Positions 36,885 to 48,849 of a stretch of 64,000 bases of DNA are shown piece by piece. The DNA comes from Maylandia zebra. Lineage: Eukaryota > Chordata > Actinopteri > Cichliformes > Cichlidae. The stretch is from the NCBI RefSeq assembly GCF_041146795.1, contig NC_135167.1, positions 6,792,454 to 6,856,453 of the forward strand, written 5' to 3'. Made by a program: the position numbers and the translations under genes. Each line of letters begins with the position of its first letter. The first letter of the stretch is position 1. The notes under the pieces were generated by a model. It made no database searches. It was not told where the DNA came from and saw nothing but the letters and a program-made list of their open reading frames with translations.

Positions 36885-37590
36885 AAATTCAACATTCCTC
36901 TGAGATTTTGGTCTATATTGACATAATAGTGTCACACAGTTGCTGTAGATTCGGCAGCTTCACATCGATGATGTGATAAGCCATCCATCCATGAATTAAG
37001 CCTCGTGACATGGCACGTTATCCTGCTGGAAGCAGCCATCAGAAGATGGGTACACTGTGGCTGTAAAGGGATGAACCTGATACAAGGCAGGATGGTTCCA
37101 CGCTTACTCCAAATTCTGACCGTACAATCCAAATGTTGCAGCAGAGTTTGAGATTTATCAGCCCAGCTAACATTCTTCCAGTCTTCTGTTCTCCAGCTTT
37201 GCCTGTATGAACTGTAGCCTCAGTTGCCTCTTCTCAGCTGACAGTAATGGTACCTGCTGTGGTCTTCTGTTGCTCTCAGCTTCAAAGTTTGATGTGTTGT
37301 GGGCTTAGAGATGCTCTTTTGCTCTTGTGCTTGGTTGTAATGGCAAGTTATTTGAGTTTGTATTGCCTTCATCTCAGCTCAAAGCAGTCTGGCCATTCTC
37401 CTCTGACATCATCAATGCAATTTCACCCAGAGAATTGCTGCTCACTGGACAGTTTTGCCTTTTCACACCATTTTCTCAGTAGATCAGCAGTTCTAAGTTC
37501 AGCACATACAGAATAATCTTTTTTCCTCATTCTTAACAAGAGCTTAAAATTCATCAGGTTATTTTCACTATGTCTACATGCCTAAGATTC
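36885..37590 (-). mobile_element. Tc1-like transposon relic (family A), minus strand
   Basis: The plus strand carries, in order, the reverse complements of the family A transposase: ATTCCTCTGAGATTTTGG, GTTATCCTGCTGGAAGCAGC, CATCAGAAGATGGGTACACT, ACAAGGCAGGATGGTTCC, AACTGTAGCCTCAGTTGCC, CTGGCCATTCTCCTCTGAC, AGTAGATCAGCAGTTC. It ends near GTCTACATGCCTAAG (37571-37585). About 700 bp survive with small deletions and frame breaks. A hAT element inserted just beyond its end. Confidence 0.8.
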
Positions 37591-37603
37591 ATATATTTAT
37601 AAA

Positions 37604-38613
37604 CAGAGATGGGCAGTAACGCGTTACTGTAATCAGATTACTTTTTTCAAGTAACGATTAAAGTAAGGGATTACTATTGCAAAAACGGCAATTAGATTAC
37701 CGTTACTTTCCCGTAGGAACGCTGCGTTACTGCGTTACTAAAACTGTGATTTTTTTGCGAGAATGTCTCATAACAGTGACGTAAGCGAGTGCGACGTTCG
37801 TGAAAACAGCTGTGTGCAGAGCAACAATGGATAATATATCGAGTGCGGGAGAGAGTATGAGCGTGCGGCGTTTAAAGTGTGGAAGTACTGACCTTACTTT
37901 GAGTTTGATTCCATAAAAAGTGACAAAAACATTAGTGTCCGTTGTGCGTGGGAAGAAAACTTCTTTTTACAGCGAAAAAAACCCCCCTAAACTTCCAAGC
38001 AAGCACCGAGTGCGCTACAACGTAATGGGAAATTCACAGAGAAACTCGCGGATTCTTCCACTGACCGCTGCAGCACACCTGCACCAGGGTAAACCTCCGC
38101 CTACCCGACTCCTGCTTTACAGGTGAAAATAGAGCAAAAGGACCGCTGAGTCTTTGACTTTATTTATTTTCTGCTGTGTTTTACTTGCATCTATTTGAAA
38201 GAGTGAGTGTAAACGCACACAAAAACAATATTTTATGTGCTGGAATGTGCAGAAAATAGGTTTAAATATTAAACAAATTTCTTCCAGTCAGAGAATGGTG
38301 CATATAATTAAATTTTTGCTTGATGCATGAAGTTAAAAGATTAAAACTAATAAAACAAGTTTTAAAAAGGGACTTTTCCATTTGATTACATTTTGTATGA
38401 TGGATTATGTAGAAAAAGTAGAATTGGGCTGAAAGATCTATCGCTTTATCACCTATTCAGGTTGTAAATCGTGTTTTTAAAAAGTAACTAAGTAACTAAG
38501 TAATTAATTACTTTTGAAAATAAGTAATCAGTAAAGTAACGGGATTACTTTTTGGAGGAAGTAATCAGTAATTAGTTACTGATTACTTTTTTCAAGTAAC
38601 TTGACCAACACTG
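37604..38613 (+). mobile_element. Non-autonomous hAT transposon, 1,010 bp, perfect 8-bp TSD
   Basis: The ends are inverted: left CAGAGATGGGCAGTAAC, right end in reverse complement CAGTGTTGGTCAAGTTAC. Both are rich in GTTACT/AGTAAC words across about 100 bp. TTTATAAA occurs directly outside both ends (37596-37603 and 38614-38621), the 8-bp duplication typical of hAT. A BED-finger-like remnant lies at about 37870-37955: YFEFDSIKSDKNISVRC in one frame, with a stop just upstream after VWKY. The catalytic domain is absent. The element depends on an autonomous relative. Confidence 0.85.
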
Positions 38614-40639
38614 TTTATAAACATAAATATAATAAATGTACATATGTAGAATGAAATAATAAAACATGATGAAACTATTCACTACCACTTTGTTTTGCGC
38701 CTGTGCGCTTTTTTTTCCTTTTTTTTTTCTTACAATAAAAGCAGCCGGTGAAGTAGCAGAGTAAGTTAAAGAAAGATAAGACAGGGAAATTCAAGGCAGG
38801 CTAAGAAAATTATATTAGAGAGGTAGCTTGTGACACTTGGATTTGCACGAACTCTCTATGCACTGAGGATAGTAATCTGTTTTATACTCATACAATTTTG
38901 CTGCCCCTTTATACTTATGGTCCATCATCTTCCTCAAGTCAAATTTTCACGTTTAAAATCAAGTGGCGGTTGTCACATCAGTTCATAAAGTGAGCATTGT
39001 CTGTAGTAGAGACTCAGAGCCAGTCATTACCACACAACAGAGTCATTGCAATCATATCATCAGCATTGCATCATCATTTGGCAGACAACAGTTAAACTCA
39101 CACAGCCTTGTAATGCCATTTGTGCATATGCACATCTACAGTGTGTCTGGCATCACAGAGGAAACAAAAAGTGAGGAAAGTTACAGCCGAGCGGAGACCC
39201 TGACGTGGTGCACTGACGCAAATTTGGCAATACTGTGGTCTTTACATAAGTTACCCGATAATCTGCAGCTTTGCTTTTAAAAAAAGATGCACTCCAAGAC
39301 GGATGCACATTGCTCCCCGATCAGCCACGCGTAAATAATCCGGCTTTAAGCCGTACTTCAGGCTGGGAGTAATTTATTTTTTATTTCCTATTCTTGATGA
39401 GAAAATGGCAATAATGGGGAGAAACACTGGTGGAAACAGTCGATAATACGATGTGAGATAGTTTGAGAATTTCTGAGGGCTGTCCTTATAGTGAGGTGTA
39501 TGTGGCTGGATGACAAGACCAGAAATTAGACTGGAATATAAGCCTTTCTTTAACCTTCTTTAACCTTAACAGCACTTATTTCTAGTTTCCTTGATGTAAT
39601 TTAGAAGATTCTGAAGATTATAGAGTTAAATAAATGTACACACATATTTTCAAAGTACAAACTTATGTTCCTGTGTCAAAATATATTTTTTTATTATAGA
39701 AAATGAAAGAAAATGCATACCATTACATTTTTAATCACATAGAGGTTGCTGAAACAACCATTCAGTGTTTATTTCCTCTTAAAAATGTTTTAGCTTCACT
39801 TCATATTACTCCTAGCTCGCCACACCCCAACCTTCATTGACTTTATGACCCACAATTTGAGAATCAGTGAGAAATAACAGGTTTGGACACTAATGAGAAA
39901 TGCATTTCCTTTCATCGGGGGGCTGGACTTATTCATTTTGACTGCAGACATCCATCAGTAGCGCCTCAGCACAGTAATGACTTAATTAACTGGTTTATTT
40001 AGTGGTTAATCAGTTAATTAAAAGCAGAATAATTGAGTCTTACAGGCACTCAAGAGAACATGGCAGACTTGAGAATAAATCCACACTGTGCTTCATTTTT
40101 ACAGAGCTTTGAACAATTTAGAAAAGACGTCAAATATAGATAAACACTACCTTCAGGGCTCCTCTGTTTGCACACATATCTGTACTCCAATATCCTCAGT
40201 GAGTGCTATCAGGCTGTATTCGTTCTCTTCTGGTATATTCTGGATAGCAAATCGGGCCTTAGTTCTTTGCCAGTGAGAGAGTTAGCCCAGATAGGATAGT
40301 CATCTGTTCCCTAAAGTGTAGCACTGGTTGCTCGTTACATCTCCAATGACAGCTGCCCAAGCATATTTGAATTTTTACAAAATTAAGAATACTTATCATA
40401 TTATTCTGACAGGGTTAGCCAGTTGCCTTATTTTGTCTGAAACTTGTGAAAGAGGGAATCATCTGAACAAAAAGCTTTTAAACCTTTCCAAAACATTTGA
40501 CTTAGTTGAAGTAGTAATGTATAGATGTATAACTCTGCGACTGTTCTGTTGGTCAGTCAGTCTAAAGTGAAATATTCTACCAGTAACTGGAAATTGTGAT
40601 AAAAACATTAAATTGATCGATCTATGTTTAAACCCTCAA

Positions 40640-41110
40640 CTGTGGTCATAGGCTCTAAGAAGTGACCAAACGAATGAAGTGGCAGATTTAAATGGGCAAA
40701 AGGAGTTTCCTTTAGTGTGACTTGACTCAGCCTGAGAGATACAGTATGGTGAGGAGCTGAGACATCTAGAGCCTAAAGTAAAGCTGCTGCTAAGGATCCA
40801 ATTGATCTGATTCAGGCTTCTCATCAGAATGCCTTTTGAATGCCTTTGGAAGTTTTCCAGGCATGTCAAACTGAAAAAAATCTTGTCTATCTAGAGCCCA
40901 GAAGAGGCACCGGGGCAGGCCAAAAACTCACTGGAGGGATTATGTATCTAATCTAGACTGAATGTGTGAGAATCATCCAGAAGGACCTGGAAAATGGTTT
41001 CTAGGTCCTTCTGGTTGAAGGATATTTACTTAGCCTGTTACCACCATTGCCCAACCTAGAATACGGTAAGTGGAATAAAATAGACTGAGGCATGGACGGC
41101 TGGAAGCTCA
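40640..41110 (+). mobile_element. Worn non-LTR retrotransposon 3' end (probable)
   Basis: The order of blocks resembles the 3' end of an abundant fish LINE: GAGCCTAAAGTAAAGCTGCT, TTCTCATCAGAATGCCTTTT, GGAAGTTTTCCAGGCATGTC, CCAGAAGAGGCACCGGGGCA, GGAGGGATTATGTATCTAAT, and a final AAAATAGACTGAGGCATGGA. That LINE's reverse transcriptase C-terminus is followed by a GGATGG tail. Frames are broken. The clade was not determined. Confidence 0.5.
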
Positions 41111-41586
41111 CCCTCTGACTTTCAATTTAACAAAATCAGAAAGTTGTGATTCATAAATAAAATAAAATTACAGTAATATTAATCCTTAATTAAAACATGG
41201 AAAATTGGCTTGAAAAGCAATGCAGTCATTTGGTGCAAGCATAACTACTAATGTTTAGTAGTAGTATAGCGGTATAGTATACTAAAATATTAAAACTGAG
41301 ATAGTAAAGGCTCAGCTCAAAAAGCAGCAGCATGATTTCACCCTGATGAACATGATTTAACCAGATGTGATTTGTTTAAAGGTAAAAGCTCACTGTTTTC
41401 TTATTTAAATTATTCCATCTCGTAACATTAATCTGTGTGGTAGAGAAGATGGATTTGTCTGAATGCAACCATTTTACAAGCAAATAAAACATAATTTAAA
41501 ATCCAGCATACAGAGGGACATGCATTTGTATTCCTAAAACAGAGGCTAGATGTTGAAAGATGAAGAAAGCTTTTTACCTGTTTGAG

Positions 41587-42150
41587 GTAAGAACATATCC
41601 GCCACACCGTTACACCACCGCCAGCAGTTGGCAGGATGTATCCATACCTTCATGTTGTTTATACAAAACTATGACCCTGCCATCTGAATACCACAACAGA
41701 AATCGAGACTCATCAGAACCTTTTAAGAATTTTCTATTGTACAGATTTGGTGAGGTCATGTCACTTGCAGCCACAGTTTCTTGTTCCTATATGATAGGAT
41801 GTCAGTTCTGTGTGGTCTTCTGCTGTAGCTCATCTGCTTCAAGTTGGACACACTCTGAGATGTTCTTGCACTGGCCTCTGGCATCAACAAAGCCTTTTTG
41901 TCCAGAGAACCGCTGCTCACTGGATAGGTTTTCTTTCCTGACCATTCTCTGTAAACCCCAGAGATAGCTGTGTCAAATGTCAGTAGATCAAACACTTGGG
42001 AAATAAACCAACAACCATGCCACGTTCAAGATCACTTTACTTTCCCTTTCTGATGATCAGTTTGAACTTCAACGGGTTGCACCGATCATGTCTACATGCC
42101 TAAATGCACTGAGTTGCTGCCATGCAAATGGCTGAATAAATGAGATAACT
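41587..42150 (-). mobile_element. Tc1-like transposon relic (family A), minus strand
   Basis: The plus-strand text CCACACCGTTACACCACC, ATCCATACCTTCATGTTG, AGAAATCGAGACTCATCAGA, ACAACCATGCCACGTTC, GATCACTTTACTTTCC and GTCTACATGCCTAAATGCAC matches the reversed left half of the family A element. The C-terminal transposase part is missing and there are internal deletions. Confidence 0.75.
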
Positions 42151-43185
42151 GAGATAAAACCAAGTAATTAGATAAAACCAGTTTATCTAACAAAGAGTAC
42201 GTCTTTAATTATCTTCACTCACTGCTAAATTAAGGATATGTGGCTCACCTGTGTTTTCCTCTTCTGACCACATCTCAGTAGAGAAATGTGGCCATCTTTG
42301 CACATTATCCTCTTGCTCTTGGAAAACAAGCAGGGACAGATTCAGTGACAGGAGGATGGAGAACGAGATGTATTGTGGCCACATGAATGCGCACAAGCTG
42401 TTTGTCTAAATCCAGTGCCATCTGTCTTACATTCCTGCCTAAAACAGCTGTGATGTTCTTTTGTCCTTCACTGGCAAACCCACCCTCTTTCCCATCAGAT
42501 TAAAGACTTGACACACACTTTTATTGTTTGCACACGAGAAGGCTGATTAATTTTGCAGAGCTATTGTTTTTCATGAGTTGTCAGAGACTGGACTGAACTG
42601 TACTGCAATTACATTTCTATCGTTTTTTAATTACCCTGAATAAATTCCAGATTTCTAAGATATTAAAAAAGTTTTTCACTGAAGACAAATTAGTTCTAAA
42701 AATTTTTTAAGCTGTTTTAATAGATAATTTAAACCAGCCGTTAAAGTTGCATTTTAGTACTGTCTGTTTTAATGTATTGAAGTACAGATACAGTGTGGAC
42801 ATATGCTTGTGTGCCGTGTAAGTGTGTGTGTTCCACTGTTTTGTGCATATGAGTTCAAATTTGTTTGTCATCAAGAAACAATGACTCAGTTTGTTGCCGG
42901 AGGCATTATTGAGGCATCAATTAAAGGAGTTAACGAGTTTGTTTAATGAGACGAAAACCGTAATTGTGTTTCTGACGTCAGACTTGCCAGACTCTTCCTA
43001 CCAAAATAAGGTCAAACTGTTTTATTTTGTTTTTGTCCCTGTCTGTATGCTGTTTCATTTATCGCTTACACTCATTCAGTATTTCTTTTTTTTCCATGTG
43101 GATGTGCTGTTTTTCCTCTTGAACTCTTGTCTGCCCTACACAGTATTTAGTGCAAATCACACATTGATGAGAAGCTAGTAAAAGT

Positions 43186-43530
43186 TTAAAACAGCCATCC
43201 ATTCGCTTATCCTTTTTCGGGGTCCCGGGGGTGCTGGAGCCTATCCCAGCTGGCTTAGGGCGAGAGGCAGGGTACACCCTGGACAGGTCGCCAGTCTGTC
43301 GCAGGGCTAACACATAGACAAAGACAAGTAATTGTGCTCACATTCACCCCTATTTCCAATTAACCCAACCCCACTAACTGCTAACTAACTGGAGTGCCTG
43401 GGGTGAACCCACGCAAACACAGGGAGAACATGCAAACTCCACACAGAAAGACCCCTGATGGTGAAATTGAACTCAGGATCTTCTTGCTGTGAGGCAATAG
43501 TGCTAATCACCGTGCCACTGTGCTATTAGT
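43186..43530 (-). mobile_element. V-SINE retrotransposon, minus orientation
   Basis: This is the reverse complement of the element at 27053. The LINE-like tail comes first (CCATCCATTCGCTTATCC, GAGCCTATCCCAGCTGG, GGACAGGTCGCCAGTC). The V core follows (GGAGAACATGCAAACTCCAC), then the tRNA head (TTGAACTCAGGATCTTC, GTGCTAATCACCGTGCCAC). The core is somewhat shortened. A clean target duplication is not visible. Confidence 0.85.
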
Positions 43531-45276
43531 ATCAGTTCAAGCTATTAGTGTCAGTAATAATTAAAATGTTATTTAAAAAATAATTTGCATTAAAAGTGAC
43601 TTTCAGTTCTATGTATTATTACTGTGATATTAATCGAAAGTATTTAGCACACTAATGATTGAATAGTAGCTATATGTTTGTGTGACATAATGACACTAAT
43701 TGCACAAATGGCTGGCTTAACCTCAGTTGATAGAACAGTAGTGGTGTGGTCAAGGACATCAAGGATATTCTAGTAATTCTTGAATGTTTATTTTAAAACT
43801 AATTGTCAAATGTAATGCATCCATGCAGTCTGTGAATGCACCTTTCAGTCCTTACAGGAGATAACTATCCTCTCATCCAAATATGATCAGTTCCAGCTCA
43901 AAAATCAATACTGTCATTACCATAATGCCAAACTGAGAAGAAATACCAACATTATTATTGATATAATACATAGAAAGAAGTGTCACTATTAGAAAGAACA
44001 CAGATTGTAATATAGAACAGACCAAGTGAAATGTGTGGGACTGCAAGAAAAGGTGCATAAATCTGTCTGCTACTTCAGCTCTATTGCTTTATATTGACTG
44101 GTATTTTAGAGCTATGATGGGAACTACACATCCTAACTTAAAGAGTCAGTGAGTCAGTGAGGCAGGCTAACTTGTTCAACTAAACAAAACCACTTCTCCT
44201 GTACTTTTTCGGGGATGGGCAGAGGTGAAGGCAGATTGACTGAGGGATGCAGTCAGTGCTCCCTCATCCCTCATCAACTGCCTACTGAGGTTTTTGTCAA
44301 TGTATTTAGCTGAATTTAGAATAATGAGCTTGGCAAGCTCAGTCCAAGGTCTCATCAAAAATATATTTGAAAGTAAAAAGAACCCAACCTAAAACTCAAT
44401 CTAATTGATAAAATATGACAGTAATAAACAGCTTTGTCTCATGCTAACTTCTCTTATTATACTATTATCAACTATAGCAGATATTTCCATAGAAAACCCT
44501 GTAAAAATGTGTTGGATACTTTGTACAATATCTGCGTCAGAGAGACACAGTTAGCACCTGAAGTTAGAGGGAAATTTCAGAGCTATATTTCCCCAAGGAC
44601 TTTGTAAGAAAAAAAAAACTACTATTGAAACAAAAAACAGAGCTAAATGAGACAGAATATTACAATTACATTTGCCTCGTGGCCAGAAACACGAGTCCAA
44701 ATTTATGACAATGTTGCTCCCTAACTGTTACAGTAAGGACTCTGTAACAAGCTTGTCACATTAGCTTAAAACATGTGTTCATACTGCCTACACAATATGC
44801 TGCTAATTGAAAATGACATTGTGGGCTTAACAAGCACAAAGTGCTTTTTAAAGACTACACTGCATGCTTGATTTTGGATACCCTGATAGGTAATGTAGCA
44901 GGACACCACAAATAAACAAAACTTCGTTGATAGACATACAGTTATGATTTCAGCAGGGATTTGTTTCCTTGTCCCTTTCTTCAATTTTTATTTGGCTCGC
45001 AGAAATTATTATTGGTGTCAAGAAAATAAGGCAAACCATGACATATCAGAAGATACGGACTTAATCACTGCACATTTAGCTGAAACTACTTTTCATAGCA
45101 ATTTGATATTATATTACATAGAAGTATATTACTCTGCTATTCTGCAAAGACAGATAGTGTTTGAAAATTACACACTCACCAAACACTACAGAATGTAAGT
45201 TACCCGAGATGTAGTTAGTTCAGTATCAAAGTGTTGGACTGAACACTTGCCTTTCCTCTGTCCTGTTGTGCAACAG

Positions 45277-46539
45277 AAGGTGGGACCATGAAGACTGTGG
45301 TGGCTCTGCTTCTGCTCTGTCTCTGTGATCCTGGACAGAGTGACTGCCAGGCTGACTGCTTGTCTTGCAACAACATCCTGCCCAAACAGCTCAGTTTTAA
45401 CACCATGGTAAGGGCTCAACACACATCAACACACATCAACACACACACACGCTTGTGGTTATGAGAGTGACCCATAGTCACAAAGGTGAAGGCAACAGAA
45501 GAGTCAACTGGGAGCAGTTAAAAGGTAGCTGCTATTCTTCACTTTCACATCAATAATTATTAATTATTTGCCATCAACCATATAATCAGTAGTTGATGGT
45601 ATTATGCATAATAATTTTTCAACAATATCTTATTATGAAACTACTATGAAGCTCAGTTTTGCTACACATCAGCTATGAAATATTAATAACATAATAATGC
45701 ACAGCAGATATGTCATGAAGGCAAAACTGGTCTTCTCTCACATTAATAAATCAGCTAACATATAGCGCTAAATAAATCTCTTCACTTGTATTATTTTCAT
45801 TTAGTGAATATAAAGTGGAAACTCCTCACTCCACCTCCCTGTATTTATCTCATCCTCTCAACAGCTCCCTCACTGACTGACTCAACAAACTACCCTTTTG
45901 GCATTTGAGTTTTAATTTGTTGTGGCTAATTGATTCCTGGGGATAGATGTATGTTTCTCTTCGTGTTTATGCCTGGTGGTTGTTTTTCTCTACTTAATGG
46001 CATGTCTGCTTCTAAGTCAATTTTGGCAGGGAGCACACTAGAAGACATTCAAGTCCACATGGCTTAAAACATAACCTTTTAAACTGTTAGTGTTAGGTAC
46101 TTAGCTCAGGTGTGGTATTTAAAGGGACCTCAAGTGAGCCTAGTGCTTAAAGACAAATTGTTATTTAAAGCTATGCTGACCACCTTTTACTCCTTTGCTA
46201 ATTTAAATGTTCAATTTCTTTCAATTTCACTTGGAAATCTTGCAGCCCTCCAAGCACCTCAGTATTTCATGCATTACATGTTCGAATCCTCAATCTTATT
46301 TTGACAGATGCAGTCCAGTAACACAAACCAGCATACCAGTTACAGAATGGATCCGCATCCATACTGCATCAACACATGTCATCTTCGGTGATGAAAAACA
46401 GGTTCCCTATTTAACGGTGAAGATGTGATTTAAGGCTTAGGGTTTGGGCTGAGGTTAGCATTAGTGCTTGACATGTAGTAGTTGACATGTAGTATCTTCG
46501 AAATTAGTGTATGTCAGTGTTCTTTGAGAGACAGACACC

Positions 46540-46574
<35 letters not shown>

Positions 46575-48082
46575 ACATGTAGACATATCACAAATGCCCA
46601 CTGAACAGCTGAAGTGGAAGAAAGAGGTGATAACAAGGGCAGAAATCTAATCAATGTCCTTTTGTCTTATTGATTTTGGCATTTTTCAAGTTAAGGACTT
46701 TCCACTCAAGCAGCCCTAGCAGATCAGGTGCTTTAATATTGCAGCACATGTGTAAATGTCTACGCTTTTAATGCATAGACGTGTTCAGGACTCAGATTAC
46801 CCAATCATCTAACAATGATTGCATTTTCCAGTTTCTCAGTTGTATGTAATAGTTATATTTCCTAATTTTGTGTGTCATGGATTTCTCAGGAGCCATAATG
46901 GGAGAGACACAGCTTCATCCAAAATGTATCAATTTAGTAATCAAATAGTCTATGTTAGTCAGTGTCATTAGCGTGTCAGCATGAGTAGGTGTATGGTTTT
47001 GTATGGCGCAAACCAATGACTATGATTCATTTTAATATTTGTTAAGAGATGATATAAACAGCTCTGCCAAAAATAAACAGATCTGGTCATAAACCTTGTC
47101 CTTTCATTTTGTGGACTTCAGCTGTGTTGTCAGTTGTATGTCTGGGAATCAGCATCAGTAAACTCAGATATCAAGTGGAAACTGGTAAAATGATGTAAGT
47201 GTGTGACTGTCAGCCAAGAATACTGTGAGAATGCCTTCAGTCTTCACTGTAATTCATCTTTGGTTGATATTACATTACCATCAAAACAAATACGAATTTA
47301 GTGATGTGCATGCTTCTATTTATCATTTTTTTTAAATGCAGCAGCATTATTTATTTTGGTGTTTTTATCTGAGAGATTACCTTATGTGCAAACTTTTGTC
47401 TGTTACAAAGATCTCCTCTGTTGGGAGCTGGGAAATTAAGATTATCTCCTGTCTTTGTCTTTGTCAGGTGTGTTTCATTGAGTGCGAAAGCAGCGTTTCC
47501 CCATCCTCCTCATGGGACCTCTGTCGTGAAGCACTGCTGTCACCAATCTTGTCCCCAAGTGGTTCAGTGTGGAAACGATCTCAGGAGGAGGTGGAGGCTC
47601 TGTTTCCTGGGGAGGACGAGCAGATGAATGGACATTTGTTTCTTCCTATTGCACTACAGAGGGTTGATCATGTGACCCATGGACTTGATGCAGAGGAGAG
47701 GGATCTGGGTGGGAAGGGAAATCACCTCAACACTGCCTATAATTCCCAGAATGCGATGTCCCTGGAGGATGAGTATGCAGAGGAGGAGGAAGGTCAGGAA
47801 GGAGGAGACCCTGATGTGGCAGCAGGGCAGGGAGATGCAGCGCTAATCTCCAAAAGGTTTGGTGGCTTTGTAAAAGGGAGGCACGGCCACAGGAGACTCA
47901 TGTCTCCAGGAAGATCCTACCAGAAGAGGTATGGGGGCTTTGTTGGTATTCGGAAGTCAGCCCGCAAGTGGAACAACCAAAAACGTTTCAGTGAGTTCCT
48001 GAAGCAGTATCTGGGGATGAGCACTCGGGCCACTGAGTTCAACAGTGTGTCAGAAGACCTCACTCAACAGAATGAGGTCTGA
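45277..48082 (+). CDS. pnoc: Prepronociceptin (nociceptin/orphanin FQ precursor), coding exons
   Basis: Coding exons are 45288-45407 (40 codons; exon starts 45277 after TTGTGCAACAG) and 47468-48082 (205 codons including TGA). The donor is ATG|GTAAGG and the acceptor TTTGTCAG|GTG, phase 0, giving 244 residues. Residues 1-18 are a signal peptide (VVALLLLCLC). Six cysteines (20, 24, 27, 42, 46, 59) form the opioid-precursor N-domain. Near the C-terminus, pairs of basic residues release the peptides: FGGFVKGRHGH after KR169-170, the 17-residue nociceptin-like peptide YGGFVGIRKSARKWNNQ (195-211) between KR pairs, and FSEFLKQYLGMS from 214, matching mammalian nociceptin II. The peptide acts on the Gi/o-coupled nociceptin receptor after regulated secretion from neurons. 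Residue 1 of the core is Tyr instead of mammalian Phe. Identity is near certain from KSARK and FSEF. Confidence 0.95.
45408..47467 (+). other. pnoc intron 2
   Basis: 2.06 kb bounded by GTAAGG and TTTGTCAG. It contains short ACACATCA direct repeats just after the donor and a (GGCA)n tract. The open frame that starts at 47336 simply runs through the acceptor into exon 3. Confidence 0.85.
46540..46574. repeat. (GGCA)n microsatellite
   Basis: About eight uninterrupted CAGG/GGCA units in pnoc intron 2. Confidence 0.95.
47858..48010 (+). other. pnoc: Mature peptide region of pronociceptin
   Basis: In order: FGGFVKGRHGH (47858-47890) bounded by KR and RR; a linker; KR; nociceptin-like peptide (47930-47980); KR; FSEFLKQYL-containing peptide (from 47987). 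The KSARK basic address segment follows YGGFVGIR. All dibasic sites expected for prohormone convertases are present. Confidence 0.85.
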
Positions 48083-48823
48083 AGTCTTTTCATTGATCTG
48101 TTTTGTAGTCCGGTCACTAACATGTCAATGTTTGTCTGACATCATCAAACCTATTAAATCTAAGTAACCAAAATGAAGCCCATAATCGGAGACTTCTGTT
48201 GGAGTTCCTTGATGTTCTGAGATATTTGAAGTGCTGATTCTATTTTCCCATTCCTTGTATTTATGTTATCAAACTCTCCTTTGAACACTCATATAGTTTG
48301 ATGCTCCAGTGGAGGTTTTAGGCCCTTTGAAACTGCATATAACCTGGCATGTTTCCCACCTCTTGAAACTCTTCATTTTTCAGACTTCCCATTCTGTTCC
48401 CTTGATCAAATGTAACAGTTTCATTTGATTGGCATTTTACTTTTGAAGGAAGCTTTTACTTTTAAAATCCATAGTAGTCCTGCAATGATTTACAGTAAAA
48501 TGTAGATTTATTTTACTGTTTTATACAATCTGGCAGTCAGATTACCAACAAAGGTAGCATAATCCTTGCTGTTCTGCTACCAGGTATTATATGATTATTT
48601 TAACCAATAATTTTAGTATTATTTCAGTAATGCTTAAAACGTGTACATGCATCCTTAATGTTGAATATGTGTAAGTTCCTCTCTCTTAAATATACCACTA
48701 TCTTGGAGCAGAATGCAAAAGTCAGTCTCTTTAAAATGACAACATCATTTTTCTTTTAATTTATGGTTTGGGTAATGTCAGCAGTAATGTAAAGTAATCT
48801 GTATGTAACTTGTGGAAAATAAA
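48083..48823 (+). terminator. pnoc: pnoc 3' UTR with polyadenylation signal
   Basis: The first AATAAA downstream of the stop in a good context is 48818-48823 (TGGAAAATAAATGG), giving a 3' UTR of roughly 0.75 kb. A second AATAAA at 49041-49046 could serve a longer form. Confidence 0.55.
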
Positions 48824-48849
48824 TGGAAAAAAAAATCAGCTCAAATCTG

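Larger units (their letters stand above)
31496..45276 (+). other. Proposed pnoc intron 1
   Basis: 13.8 kb between the proposed first exon and the acceptor before the signal-peptide exon. It holds a (CTATT)n repeat, an intact non-autonomous hAT, two Tc1-like relics, a worn retrotransposon 3' end and a V-SINE, all listed separately. Outside these (31.5-34.3, 34.4-36.9, 38.6-40.6, 42.2-43.2 and 43.5-45.3 kb) it is AT-rich with no supported exon. Confidence 0.45.

Noticed and set aside
37920-38126. 68-codon frame inside the hAT element
   Set aside because: Only weak remnant similarity; the BED-like segment is in a different frame and interrupted, so it is not a gene.
46540-46574. CRISPR-like direct repeats
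   Set aside because: A simple GGCA array without spacers in a vertebrate genome; no CRISPR array exists in this window.
47336-47467. Apparent N-terminal extension of the pnoc exon 3 frame
   Set aside because: A clear acceptor at 47461-47467 and the correct signal-peptide exon at 45288 show that this part is intron.
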